Below are positions 29,988 to 40,512 of a stretch of 64,000 bases of DNA, in pieces. This stretch comes from Phytopythium helicoides (Eukaryota > Oomycota > Peronosporomycetes > Pythiales > Pythiaceae). Below the pieces are notes generated by a model that saw only the letters and a list, made by a program, of their open reading frames with translations, was not told the origin of the DNA and made no database searches. The translations under genes were made by a program, and so were the position numbers. The stretch spans positions 434,001-498,000 of the forward strand of contig JANFNE010000002.1 in the NCBI GenBank assembly GCA_024867545.1. The letters run 5' to 3'. Position 1 is the stretch's first letter, and every line of letters starts with the position of its first letter.

Positions 29988-32027
29988 CTAAAGAGCCAAC
30001 GCGAGTACCACAGCCATCACATACAGCAAAGCAGTCGAGGCCACGCTCTTGGGAGCTGCAGATTTGGTATTGGAGCTCTTGTTCGATCCTGAAGATGATC
30101 CCGAACCACTTTGCGAATCGGTAATCTCCTTCAAGTTGATCTCACCCGAGTTCTTGTAGTGATAAGTTGTGTCCTCATCGTCGCCAACATTGACACCACT
30201 GCCACTGTTGGAGTTTTCAGTCGATCCGCTACTCGAAGTGCTGTTTAGCTTTGAGTTCAGTGGCACGGCGGGACACTGGTACCGGCCTTCCGTCGGGCAA
30301 GTCAAACTAGTAGCCGTGTCAACATCACTCCAGTCGAATTTGCTCAAGATCGGTGACCCTGACGGGCACGTTGATGGCTGCGAACGATCAGAGGGAACCT
30401 GGAATGAAGACATTGTGGGTTCATCTTTTGCCACATATGACGAGTATGCCTTGGCAAGATTGTAAAAGTTGGGAAATTGGTTGTACTTGCAGTCATTGTT
30501 GGCGTCTGGTTCGTCAGTGCAGTCTTCTGGTGACAGGTACCCGAGACCGTAGTTCTGGGGGCCGAACGTCGTGAACGGATATGGAGATGTAGACATCGAG
30601 TTGGCGTTCTCGGTCGAGTATTCAAACACAAATCCACCGGCAAAGTAGTCACTGTACTCGCGGTCGTTCATCCATTCAGCATCGTGGAACGTGCGCTGCG
30701 CTTGGTATCCACCAATAGTAGGAAAAGACTGGGCAAGGCACCCAAATTCTGTCAAAATGGCAGGCACCGAATACTGGTACGACTTGAAGCTTTCAACCAG
30801 CAACTGATAGCCCGCAGCCTTCTGAGAGTCGTCGACATCTTCACAGTGAACGTACACGTTGATCCCGTACCACTCAACATTTTCGAGCTCGTCCGTCGGG
30901 TCTGTGCGGCAGTTGTAGTACTGCGCATTAAAATCACGATCCGTGTCAGCCATGACAACACCGACAGGGATCTGGCGCATACTCGGGCAGCTCTTGATGT
31001 ATTGACGCATGTCGCGAATGAACTTCTTCTGACACGGCGCGTTCGAGGTCATCCACGCAGTACTGCGGCTGCGATGGTTGACCTCATTGCCACCCGAGAA
31101 TCCAATGACATTGTCGTACTTGGAGAACTGCTGGATGATCTTCTCACCCCGCGTCTTGTATGAGGCTGGGTAGCACGTCGGTGCTGAGTCTGGGGTGATT
31201 TCACAGCCCTGACAACTTGACCCAAGATCCACAAGGACATAAATGCCCTCAGCTTGTAGAGCGCACATGAATGATGAGTGATCTTGCTCCGGATCCACTG
31301 CGTACAATCGGATTGAGTTGGCGCTCAGAGCGACAAACTGTGGCAAGTCGCGTTGCCAAATGTGTTTGTATGTGTCCGTGAAGAGATCGAGGTTGTTGGC
31401 ATCGAGCAAGCCGGTGTTAGGTCGCGGGTAGTAATTGACGCCACGGAATGGGAAGTACTCGCCAGTGACAGAGTCAAAAAATCGGTAGCCCTTGATCACG
31501 AGAGGGTTTGTGCCCTTCCCAACAGCAACGGGAGCTGATGTTGGTGCTGATGTCGAGTTAGTAAAAGTCGGTGTTGGGGTTGGCGTCGTGACGGAGGACG
31601 AGAGTGAACCGGACCCGGAAATTGAAGTCGCTTGGGGGATTGGAGAGCTAGTAGAATTGGTAGCACCGCTCCCTGAAGTCGCGGATGACGATGTAGAAGG
31701 AGCTTCAGTGCTAGATGACGACGACATGCTGCTTGCTGAAGCAGCAGAGCTTGACAAGCTAGAATCCGCCGAACCCACGACTGGAACAAAGTCGCTGCCA
31801 GCACTCGATACTTCGGACCCGCTCTCAACATTCACGCGAAGCAGGGAAGGAGTAGTCGCGATTTTAGTGGTCTCAGCTGCACCGACAGACTCTGTGGAGA
31901 TCACGACGCTGTCTGGTTTTGTCACTTCGTTTATCGTGATCGAAGAACTGATGATGCCCTGGTCACTCGCGGCAAACGTCGCAGAGGACGCACCAACAGC
32001 AATCAGGAATGGAGTTAGGAGCTTCAT
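29988..32027 (-). CDS. GH72-type beta-1,3-glucanosyltransferase, GPI-anchored
   Basis: Single exon, 679 residues from the ATG that starts the signal peptide (KLLTPFLIAVGASSATFAA); an ATG 68 codons earlier exists but does not begin a signal. Residues ~60-190 are a Ser/Thr-rich linker, unusual in being N-terminal to the catalytic domain. The GH72 domain has FFDSVTGEYFPFRGVNYYPR, GGNEVN (about E315, acid/base), YGINVYVHCE and TEFGC (about E427, nucleophile). A second Ser-rich region and tail (VASTALLYVMAVVLALAL) form a GPI signal. GH72 enzymes (Gas/Gel/Phr) lengthen and branch beta-1,3-glucan at the outer membrane face, which suits the glucan wall of oomycetes. Confidence 0.9.
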   Translation of the reverse strand: MKLLTPFLIAVGASSATFAASDQGIISSSITINEVTKPDSVVISTESVGAAETTKIATTPSLLRVNVESGSEVSSAGSDFVPVVGSADSSLSSSAASASSMSSSSSTEAPSTSSSATSGSGATNSTSSPIPQATSISGSGSLSSSVTTPTPTPTFTNSTSAPTSAPVAVGKGTNPLVIKGYRFFDSVTGEYFPFRGVNYYPRPNTGLLDANNLDLFTDTYKHIWQRDLPQFVALSANSIRLYAVDPEQDHSSFMCALQAEGIYVLVDLGSSCQGCEITPDSAPTCYPASYKTRGEKIIQQFSKYDNVIGFSGGNEVNHRSRSTAWMTSNAPCQKKFIRDMRQYIKSCPSMRQIPVGVVMADTDRDFNAQYYNCRTDPTDELENVEWYGINVYVHCEDVDDSQKAAGYQLLVESFKSYQYSVPAILTEFGCLAQSFPTIGGYQAQRTFHDAEWMNDREYSDYFAGGFVFEYSTENANSMSTSPYPFTTFGPQNYGLGYLSPEDCTDEPDANNDCKYNQFPNFYNLAKAYSSYVAKDEPTMSSFQVPSDRSQPSTCPSGSPILSKFDWSDVDTATSLTCPTEGRYQCPAVPLNSKLNSTSSSGSTENSNSGSGVNVGDDEDTTYHYKNSGEINLKEITDSQSGSGSSSGSNKSSNTKSAAPKSVASTALLYVMAVVLALAL

Positions 32028-32612
32028 GGCAAAGGGTGGTAGCAAGTTGTTAAAGGTGACGGTTGTAGGCGGGTGGTGCCCGCTCTTGCGATTTGGAAAT
32101 GAAGCATCATCCGTGCCTGTAAGACGCCACTCCGTCCCCATTGATGCAGGATGGTTGGCATGGTCGCATGGGGTCTTTGTACAAGCGCATCGCGATCTGC
32201 GAAGACGACAAGACGGAATTTTGATGCGCATCCAGCAGTGTCATGGGACTTTGGCTTCCTGTTCACTCCAAGTCCCATTCCTGGCGAGCCGTTACCCTTG
32301 AAAGTCGCATCACTGAGCAATCTCCCTGAGTGTTCCTCTGCTATAAATTGCCGCGCGTTTCCCGCTAACACCCAATCGCACGCATTGACACGCATGGCAG
32401 CTTGCAGTTGAAACCTTCATAACCGCCTCCACCTGCATCACCGCCCTCGTTCGCAGCCACTCAACTTGAAGTTAGGCTCAGACAGTCTCAGCGCACTTCC
32501 TCAGGGTGACGTGTATCATCCTCAGACATATCCGCCACCGCGACAAGATCGTCACGAGCAGCTCCACTTCATCATTGCGCCATCACTTGACCGCCTGCCA
32601 GCCGAGCCCGCG
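32028..32612. promoter_or_regulatory. Divergent intergenic region between GH72 and EamA-type genes
   Basis: 585 bases between divergent starts, so both promoters should lie here. CA/TC-rich leader sequence precedes the ATG at 32613. No named motif is certain. Confidence 0.4.
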
Positions 32613-34017
32613 ATGCCCGTGCCCGCAGTCTACGGCGCCGTGCTGGCGTCGGCTCAGAATGTGCAGAGCGGCTCCAACATCTCGAGCGGCCGCGAGGCCG
32701 TGGGCCACCTGGAGAACCTGCCGCTGCTCATGGCGCAGGACTCGTGCCACTCGCTCACCGAGAAGCACTACAAGCTGCCGCGCTTCGTGCACCGCATGAT
32801 CGCCAAGAGCGTCGTCAAGCGCGTCCGCGGCGTCGTCTTTGTGGCTGCAGCCTCGCTGGTGCTCAGTTGGGTCCCCGCGCTCGCGCTCTCGGCTCCTGCA
32901 GCGCTGTCCGCGGCCGAGACGGTCTTCTGGCGCTCGCTGTCGGCTCTCGTGCTCAACTATGTGCGTCGCGAGGTGGAGCAATTGGTGGCAGCGGAGGCCT
33001 TGACGAGCTCGTGGTGGTGCTCAATTGGTGACAGGTCGCGATCGGGTTCATGCGCGTCAAGCTCCGCGTCAAGCGCAAGCTGCGCAAGCCGCTGATGGTC
33101 ACGGCGGTGGCGTACTGGGCCGCCTCGCTGCTTGGGCTCTACGCCATGCAGCGTCTGCCGCTGGGAAACGCGCAGATCATCCTGTACATTAGCCCGCTGC
33201 TGACGTACCCGCTGGTGCGGCCAAGCTTCGATGACTACTGTCAACAGGAGGCTCTAACAAATGTGTGGTTGCTGCGCAGGCGTGGCGTGTGCTCAAAGAG
33301 AAGATCTTGTGGTTCAACCTGGCGATGGCCGCTGTTGCGTACGCCGGTGTGGTGTTTGTTGCACAGCCGACGTTCCTGTTCCCGCAGCCATCGCGCTGGC
33401 ACCTGCCGTTCAAGATCCCGCTGCCCAAAGCGCCGCGGTGGGTGCAGATCGTGATGGTTTTCATGTTCGGCAATGCTGTCGCGTACTTGTGCGCGGGGGT
33501 TAGCGCTGTGGCCCAGACCTGCCTATTCGTGGGTCTGCGCAAGCTCCAGAAGGTGCCGCACCTTGTCGTGCTGCACTACATGCTGCTGCTGTCGACACTG
33601 CTGTCACTGGGAGCCGTGTTTGCCTTTGACCAGGTACGTCCCTCTTCTTTAACTTACCACTCTACCGTTCCAACCATCCTCATGCCGTGATTGCAGAAGT
33701 TCACCATCGCCATGACGGTCGAGGCCTGGGGCGTGGCGGTCGGCACCGGCGCGCTGACATTCGTGGGGCTGCTGTTCCTCGCGCGTGGCTTCCAGTACGA
33801 GACCGCGGGCTCGGCCGCCTCGATGCGTCTGCTGGACGTCGCGCTGCTCTTCATGTGGGACTTGGCGCTCGTAGACGCGACTGCCACCAACTTTGCCATT
33901 GGCGGCTGCGTTGCAATCGCTGTCGGGACTGCTGCCATTGTCGCTCGCAAGCTGCGCACCCACTGGGCCGGCGGTTTGGTCGCCAAGCGCCTCGGCTTGA
34001 AGCGCTTCGGGCTCTAG
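32613..34017 (+). CDS. EamA/DMT-superfamily transporter
   Basis: Four exons, all phase 0: 32613-32960, 33035-33214, 33280-33633 and 33697-34017, giving 400 residues. After a hydrophilic ~65-residue N-terminus come about ten hydrophobic helices, with AYWAASLLGLYAMQRLPLGNAQIILYISPLLTYPL resembling the end of an EamA domain (10-TM drug/metabolite transporter type); the second half runs from AWRVLKEKILWFNLAMAAVA to the basic tail RKLRTHWAGGLVAKR. The substrate cannot be inferred; relatives carry nucleotide sugars, organic phosphates, amino acids or purines. The introns are 65-74 nt, typical for the region. Confidence 0.75.
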
Positions 34018-34152
34018 CTAGTGTGTACCCATTCCCGTTAGTCATGGCTACCTTTTCTCCTATAGGCTGCATCAACCAATCAAAACGCGAGAAATAGTCA
34101 ACGGTGAATGTTGATTGGTCAAATTTCCGCCAGTCACTCCTTCGTTTGGTTT

Positions 34153-34177
34153 GGGGGGGGGGGGGGGGGGGGGGGGG
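34153..34177 (+). repeat. 25-base G homopolymer upstream of the HMG gene
   Basis: An uninterrupted run of 25 G ends one base before an in-frame ATG and 37 bases before the chosen start of the HMG-box gene. It can form G-quadruplex structures and is error-prone in sequencing, so its length is uncertain. Confidence 0.85.
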
Positions 34178-34213
34178 ATGGTACATCATCACCGCCAAGA
34201 GCTACGAACGCCC

Positions 34214-36653
34214 ATGGCGAGCGCCAAGCGCGGCGATCGAGGGCCTGTGCCGAGCCAAAGCGCGTATCTGCACTTCTCCCGGGCCCAGCGGGCCTCTGTG
34301 GCGGCTGAGCATGCCGATTGGTCGGTGCAGCAGGTCTCGGCGGAGCTCGGGAGGCGCTGGAAGGCGCTCGAGGCGGCGGAGCGCAAGCCCTGGGTCGAGC
34401 TCGCACAGTTCGATCGAGCGCGCTTCCAGCGCGAGATGGTCGAGCAGCTGCGCGAGCACGAGGTGTGTAGATGTGTGTATTCGTGTTGTGGACTGTGGAT
34501 CAATACTCACATGATGGGAGCAGCAGGTGCAGACGCCGAGGGTCCAGGTGCCGGCCAAGGGGAGGAAGCGGCCGGGGGAGCCGCGACAGCCGGACACGGC
34601 GTACACGTTCTTCTGGAAGAGCAAGAGGAAGCAGGTCATGGCCGAGAGCCCGCACCTGTCGGGACCGCTAGTGTCGCGCGAGGTCGGCAGATTGTGGAAG
34701 ACGCTCTCGGCGGAGGACAGAAAGGTGCGTGCGCAGCGACGCTCAACTGTTGGACAACGACAGTCCCTTGACAATAATGTTGTGAGCTTTAGGTGTGGGA
34801 TGACATGGCCGAGAAGGACAAGATTCGCTTCCAGCAGGAAATGGCTCAGTATGTGCCACCGCCAGAGGTTCGGAGACCGCGGTGGTGATAATGCAGGCTT
34901 TTCCAATTGCTGACTCAAACGCTATCAATTTCAGGATGACACAGCGGCAGCACTCGTGAAGCCCATCAAGGACCCATACGCGCCTAAACCTGCACGAACG
35001 GGTTTCCAGTTGTTTATGAACCACAATCGCGAGAGTTTCGCACTCGTGCACATGTCGTTGAACGAGTTCCGCGCCGAGATGAGCCAGGTTTGGAAGCGCA
35101 TGAGCAGCAAGGACAAGGCAAAGTGGTATGAAATGGCGCAGCAGGATCAAGTTCGCTACGAGAAGGAGCTGAAGGCATACAAGCCGCCCGCTTACCTATC
35201 TACGACCGCGGTTCGCGCGACCAGACGACTCGACGAGCTTAAAAAGTTGGCCAAAGGCGACCCAAATGCCCCGCGTCTGCCTGCGACTGCATACAGCTTT
35301 TATCTATCGTCGAACAAGCGGGGCGACATCCAGCAAGAGCAACCCAATCTCAATCACAATGAAGTGATGCGTGAAGTGGGTGTGTCGTGGAAATCATTGA
35401 GTGACAACGATCGGAGACCATTCATTACTCAAGCAGACCAAGATGTGGAGCGATTCAAGCTCGAGATGGAGATGTACTTGCTAAACAGCCAGAAAGAGGC
35501 TCTCGGCTTGAGTACAAGCACTGCAAGGAAAGGCGTCAAACGTGGACGATCGATGATCACCGAGCCAGTTCTTCAAGTGTCGTCTGTTTCAAAGATGAGC
35601 AAGTCAGGGAAGCTAGTTCCGCCACGCCGACCGCAGACTGCGTATAATCTCATGTACATGTCGAAGCGTGCTGAAGTCATGGCAACGTACCAGATATCGC
35701 ACAACGAATGCTCGGCGCTTTGTGGCCGTATTTGGCGACAAATGTCCAACGCTGAGCGTGAACCATTCAAACGCATGGCTAACGAGGAAAAACTTCGATA
35801 TGCTGCTGAGCTGAAAGCGTATCGCGCGAAAGTTGAAGGCCAGACAAACTCAAATCCAGCAAAGAATTCTAGCGGATTTCGGTGCTTTGCCGATTCCAAG
35901 CGGCGCGAAAGCCGCAGATTGACGCCGCACGACATTTCATCGATCTGGTCATCTATGCCTGAGCCGCACCAGGTTGTGTGGGAAGAACTTGCTGCAGACA
36001 AAGAACAGAGTGCTCAGAGTCAGCAAACGATGGATAAAGATGCAGAAGCGGAACAGCGTCAGTTGGAGGAGAACGCGTGTGCGATCCTCGCTGCTCGAGA
36101 GTTGCACTTCTCACTTGACGAGTCCAATTCCGCCAATGCAGAGGATCAACACAGCATTTTTGGAGATGAAGCTGACGAGGATGTTGAGACGACGCACTAC
36201 TCATCGTACATGCCGAACCATGGTTCTGATGCAGTTGCCAGGGATTCAGATGAGCGTGAACAGCACAGCCAAGCGCTTACTGGCCTACCACCAAGAACAA
36301 ATAGCCACGGCTTTGTGCTCTACGTCGGTACGCAACTAAGTCAGCGAGCAGATTGGACAGAGGCGATGTGGGTGAGTGATTGGGAGTCTCTTTCTGAAGA
36401 GCATCGGAGGTACTGGGAACTACAAGCACAAGAACATCATGCCAACTCAGGCAATCGCGATGTGGACCAGTGGAGCTCAAGTCCAAGGAGCCCGCTTCGT
36501 GCAAGCAGTGGCGAAAGCAGTGCCCATAGCCACAGTGACGATGAAGAAACGGACTGGAAAAGCGGAAGCTCCAATATTGACGTTGATGCCATCTCAGGGT
36601 TGTTACTATCGGGCGCCAACAGCAACCAAGAAGCTGAAGAGGAGCGTGTGTGA
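34214..36653 (+). CDS. Multi-HMG-box protein
   Basis: Four exons: 34214-34462, 34527-34734 minus correction (34527-34724), 34793-34867 and 34935-36653, giving 746 residues; the second acceptor could be 3 bases earlier. Five clear HMG boxes occur, roughly at residues 14-80, 104-166, 186-254, 284-352 and 403-470, each with the pattern aromatic-x-F/Y, a basic helix, and a late W...L...R/K. Two degenerate ones follow at about 488-540 and 628-680. Such arrays bend DNA or shape chromatin, as in UBF; a nuclear or mitochondrial role is possible. The C-terminus is acidic and Ser-rich (SHSDDEETDW). The start MASAKRGDRG was preferred to an ATG 36 bases upstream that lies next to the poly-G run; this choice is uncertain. 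Confidence 0.82.
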
Positions 36654-37211
36654 ATGGAAAAAAGCATATACAACAAACCCTTGACGAAAATGAAGCCATA
36701 TCTACAAACTCAATTGACGTTGAAGTTGCGTGCAAGCAGTCACTGACTCAGATATCTGCGATCGAGGAGAACGTTCACGTTCAAAACCCCCGCAAATCCG
36801 CTCTAGAAACTGTTGTCGCTATTGGATAAAGCTGGCTGGATGGGATTGCGACCAACCACCGTATTTATAGTGGCGGCGGTTGGTCCTCAAGGTTCACAGC
36901 ACTCTGGCTATGGCACCAGAGTTGGATTCGGAGCGTCACAAGTCCCTCGTAACGCCCTGCATCCATCTTTGCCCTTTGGAGATATCAAGCACTGAGCGAG
37001 TCGGCTTTGAGATCGATTTTTGGCGCGGGATCTCAACGGCTCCGAGCACAAACGCGCTCAAACTCAAAGTCTCGAGCACGAAACTCACGTTGTGGCCAAA
37101 TCTTTCTTTTGCATCCGTTTCGATCTGTGCGAGCGCAGAAGCTCTGCGAGTGGGGAAAGATACCGAGGCGCCTGTATCCTTTTTGCCAGCTCCCCAGCGC
37201 ATTCGAACCCC
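36654..37211. other. Intergenic region upstream of the MYB gene
   Basis: No supported gene. The frame of the MYB protein is open back to about 37020 but without an ATG, so this is treated as leader and promoter. Confidence 0.4.
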
Positions 37212-38315
37212 ATGGACGCCGACTTTGCAACAACCTCGACTGCTTCGGCCCTACAAGCCATGTGCGAGCCGTCACTGGCACCTCTGACTTCCTCGCCCCC
37301 TAGTCTTCACGCACCGGTGCAGCTTGCGCCGTCAGAGAAGCCAGCGCAATCATTGCTGGACTCGTTGTCCGCCGGAATTCCAGTCCAATCGGAAGCAGTG
37401 GCAGAGACTTTGCCACCCGATGCTATAACAGATGCGACGACAAAGTCAAAGGCAAGCACGCACTCGAAAGCGAACACGGGAATGAACGGTGGGCGATGGA
37501 CTGAACAGGAGCACCAAAGCTTCCTGGCTGGCTTGCGATTGTACGGACGAGAGTGGAAGAAGGTTGCATCGAAGATCAAGACGCGCACATCGGCGCAAAT
37601 TCGCAGCCATGCGCAAAAATACTTTGCGAAGCTCGCGCGCGACGAAGAGCTGCGCCGTCAAGGGCGGAGGGACCTTGTTTCCTCGAATCTGGATTCGCTT
37701 GCGGCGCCATCCATGTACGGATACTTTAGCGACGGTGGATCCTCCACTGCAGTCAACAGTGGCGACGAAGATGTTGACAACAACGATCCAAAGCCGAACG
37801 CAGAGCAGCGAAGGCCTTTGCAAAAGCGGATTATCCCGGCTCCACCAGCCAGTTCACTGGTCTTAGCGCCTACGCCGACTGCTGAGGTGCACACTTCTAT
37901 TGCTCAAGGAGTATCTCCACCAACCGTATTCGGTGGATTTGGGGCGGCGGGGAATATCCGCTCTACTCCCAGCAAGAAACGTGGACTGCCAATGCCTCCT
38001 AGTGACCCCCTGCTGGATTCGACTGCAACTGTTAACGACTACCCGTCTGAGTCTCCAATGAAGCAGCGACGACTGAACAAGCCAGTGGTCCTTGAGCTGT
38101 TGCCGTCCCAAGAGGAACTAATTGAGAAGGCATCCCCAAATGTTCGTCGCCGTTTATCAAGTCTCATCGAAGCCGAGCTGTGTGCGCTTCAGGTTTTGTC
38201 GTGCTACGCTATGCTACAACAAAATAGCTCGCCGTCATTCCGGGCACAACCATCAATGGGTATTGCCATGATCTCAACCGAGCAGATCCCACCGGCGACT
38301 TCCATCTACTTATAG
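37212..38315 (+). CDS. SHAQKYF-class single-repeat MYB protein
   Basis: Single exon, 367 residues from the first in-frame ATG (MDADFATTSTAS). One MYB repeat lies near residues 95-142: GRWTEQEHQSFLAGLRLYG, then EWKKVASKIKTRTSAQIRSHAQKYFAKL. The SHAQKYF signature is that of the CCA1/REVEILLE-like subclass, which binds DNA as a single repeat; oomycetes and plants both have it. The rest is Pro/Ser-rich with a conserved-looking C-terminal helix (RRRLSSLIEAELCALQVLSC). It is probably a nuclear transcription factor; targets are unknown. It lies tail to tail with the MMAA-type gene (229 bases). Confidence 0.85.
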   Translation: MDADFATTSTASALQAMCEPSLAPLTSSPPSLHAPVQLAPSEKPAQSLLDSLSAGIPVQSEAVAETLPPDAITDATTKSKASTHSKANTGMNGGRWTEQEHQSFLAGLRLYGREWKKVASKIKTRTSAQIRSHAQKYFAKLARDEELRRQGRRDLVSSNLDSLAAPSMYGYFSDGGSSTAVNSGDEDVDNNDPKPNAEQRRPLQKRIIPAPPASSLVLAPTPTAEVHTSIAQGVSPPTVFGGFGAAGNIRSTPSKKRGLPMPPSDPLLDSTATVNDYPSESPMKQRRLNKPVVLELLPSQEELIEKASPNVRRRLSSLIEAELCALQVLSCYAMLQQNSSPSFRAQPSMGIAMISTEQIPPATSIYL

Positions 38316-38544
38316 GCGCCAAGTGTGCTCCAATAGCGATCGGTAGCCGAGAATCCGCACCTGTAGCAGTAGAGGCCGAGCCAGCGGCATGTACGAAATA
38401 CATAGGTCCGTCCTTACACTATATGCCTGCAGTAGCTGAGTACTTTCCATTCACAATAGATCTCTCGATGCCTTTGATAGGTTCAATGTGGCCGTGTGGC
38501 TCCGCAAATGGAGTTGATTTGCTCGCTCTTTTTTCCACGACCAC

Positions 38545-40112
38545 TTACGCCTCTGAGGTTCGCGCTTTCTCAGACGCCAGGAACAACTCGAGCACATTCG
38601 CAGCAGCTGAACGGGGACTAATGTAGCCGCGCACGAGGTCGTCGTTCATTTTCTCGGCCTTGAGCCGCACGGTCGGGTTGCGCGAAACTGAGCGCATGAG
38701 CTGCTCGTTTAGCTGATTCCACATCCATTTCGAGCTCTGTGTGTTGCGCTTTTGCGCGACCTGGGATGTGGTGGCGCCAGTTTAGCGTTCTGTCAAGGGA
38801 GTTGATGAAAAAACAAAAGCAGCGAAACCAACACTCACTTTGCCAAGGCTGTTCATGTGGGCTCGGTACTCCTCAATGATTTCCCACACTTTGTCGATGC
38901 CCTTGTTCTCTCTAGCCGATATCATTTTCACCTGCAGCCAGGCAGTCCGTCACACGGATAAGCTTCTGGGGGCATAGACCAGCATGATTGTTGATTGCAA
39001 GCACGCACCTTTGGGCCCCAATCCGGGTCCTTGCGACGCATGAGCTGCAACGCGTGCTTGTAGTCCATGGCTGTCCGCTTGGCAGGGCTAGCACGAAGCG
39101 CCATGAGGCTGTCAGGTTAATGAAAGCACCACATTTGTCAGCGCGTGTACTCACATCATGAGCTCGCCATCGGCCTTGTTGACTACAATGATGTCGGCGA
39201 TCTCGACGATGCCCTTCTTGGATCCCTGGAGCTCGTCTCCGCCTGCCGGCGGTACCAGCAGCATGACCATGTCGACCGTATCATCGATGACGATTTCGGA
39301 CTGTCCGAGGCCGACGCTCTCGACGAGCACGATGTCATATCCTGCAGCCTCGCACAGCAGCACAATGTCGTTCGTGTGCTGCGCGACGCCCCCGAGCGTG
39401 CCCCTTGAAGGCGACGGGCGCACGAACGCGTTGGGGTCGTTGCTCAGGTACTCCATGCGCGTCTTGTCTCCGAGGATGGAGCCTCCCGAGCGCGACGAGG
39501 ACGGGTCTGCCAGCGCGTGCGTCAGTAGAGCTGTCGGGGAAAAAGCAATCGAGCAAGTCGAGACAGCGCACCGATGGCGAGCACTGCGACCTTGTGGTTC
39601 CTGGCCGTGAGGAACTGCCCGAGCGTCTCGATGAAGGTCGACTTGCCAGCGCCTGGCGGGCCGGCGATGCCCACGCGGAAGGTCGGGAGCGCGGCCTGGT
39701 GGACGTCGGCGCTGGCCTCTCGGCGCTTGGCGAGCACCTCGTCCAGCAGCAGCTCGGCCTGGCGCTCGTCGCTCTTGAGCGTCGACTCGACTGCGCGCAG
39801 CGTCAGTGGACGCCGGCGGATCGATCACGTTGAAGCGCGCGGGGGAGGGGACGCACCGAGCGTGATGGAGCGGCTCAGCGCCGTGCGGTTGCCCTGCAGC
39901 ACGCCGTCGGCCAGACGGCGCGTCACGGGCCGCATCTCCTGCGAGCCCAGCGCGCTGTGGGCCGTCGAGAGCGCCGCTAGCGGCCGCGACAGGCGCCGCA
40001 TGTCGTCGACTGCCGGCCCGTCGCCACCTTCCTTAACTTGAGGCTGCAGGGCATTGCGTTTTGTTGCAGTGGCGGGGGCACGTTCTTCCCGCTTAAGTGC
40101 GAAACGGAGCAT
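38545..40112 (-). CDS. MMAA/MeaB-type GTPase for methylmalonyl-CoA mutase
   Basis: Six exons on the minus strand: 40112-39857, 39790-39572, 39506-39155, 39108-39009, 38931-38839 and 38760-38545, giving 411 residues. The N-terminus ([20 protein letters not shown]) is basic and Ser/Thr-containing, like a mitochondrial transit peptide. The P-loop is GPPGAGKST (Lys about 135). Then [18 protein letters not shown] (Asp completed across the exon B/C junction), VETVG-like [10 protein letters not shown], and NKAD for guanine specificity. MMAA/MeaB/ArgK proteins gate adenosylcobalamin loading and protect methylmalonyl-CoA mutase. Its presence implies B12-dependent propionate metabolism in this organism. 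It is divergent from the PDZ-like gene. Confidence 0.9.
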
Positions 40113-40512
40113 GTTGAATTTGTGGTGTCCGGATTTGTCCGGATACGTGGTGTATAGTTTGCGCTTGTCTATGTGCCTCGCGCTATGCTGACGATCCCAC
40201 TGTCCGGATAGGCAGATATACATCTGCGACATGTGTATTTGCATTTGTAAGGAGAGTATACATCCAGACCGGTTATGTGCGGGACCGCGGGAACCCATCG
40301 TGCCTCGTCTATGGACACGCTACTTACCCCGTGTGTACCTTATAGTAGTCCCGAATAGAAGTGTTCGAATTCGGGACAGTAGTCAGTCGCGAGTCGCGAG
40401 GGGTGGGCGGGCGGGCAAAGGGAACTTTCCATACATTGGCGGCGCGGTAACGCGGCGGCGACACTAGCAGACCGAGCGAGCGCGCGGTGGCGGCGGCGAC
40501 GACGACGACGCC
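40113..40512. promoter_or_regulatory. Divergent promoter with TGTCCGGAT repeats and a palindrome
   Basis: 400 bases between the MMAA-type and PDZ-like starts. TGTCCGGAT (with palindromic core TCCGGA) occurs three times, at 40126, 40136 and 40201, the first two 10 bases apart, one helical turn. GTCCCGAAT (40348-40356) and ATTCGGGAC (40369-40377) form an inverted repeat with a 12-base gap. These look like binding sites; the factors are unknown. Confidence 0.5.
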
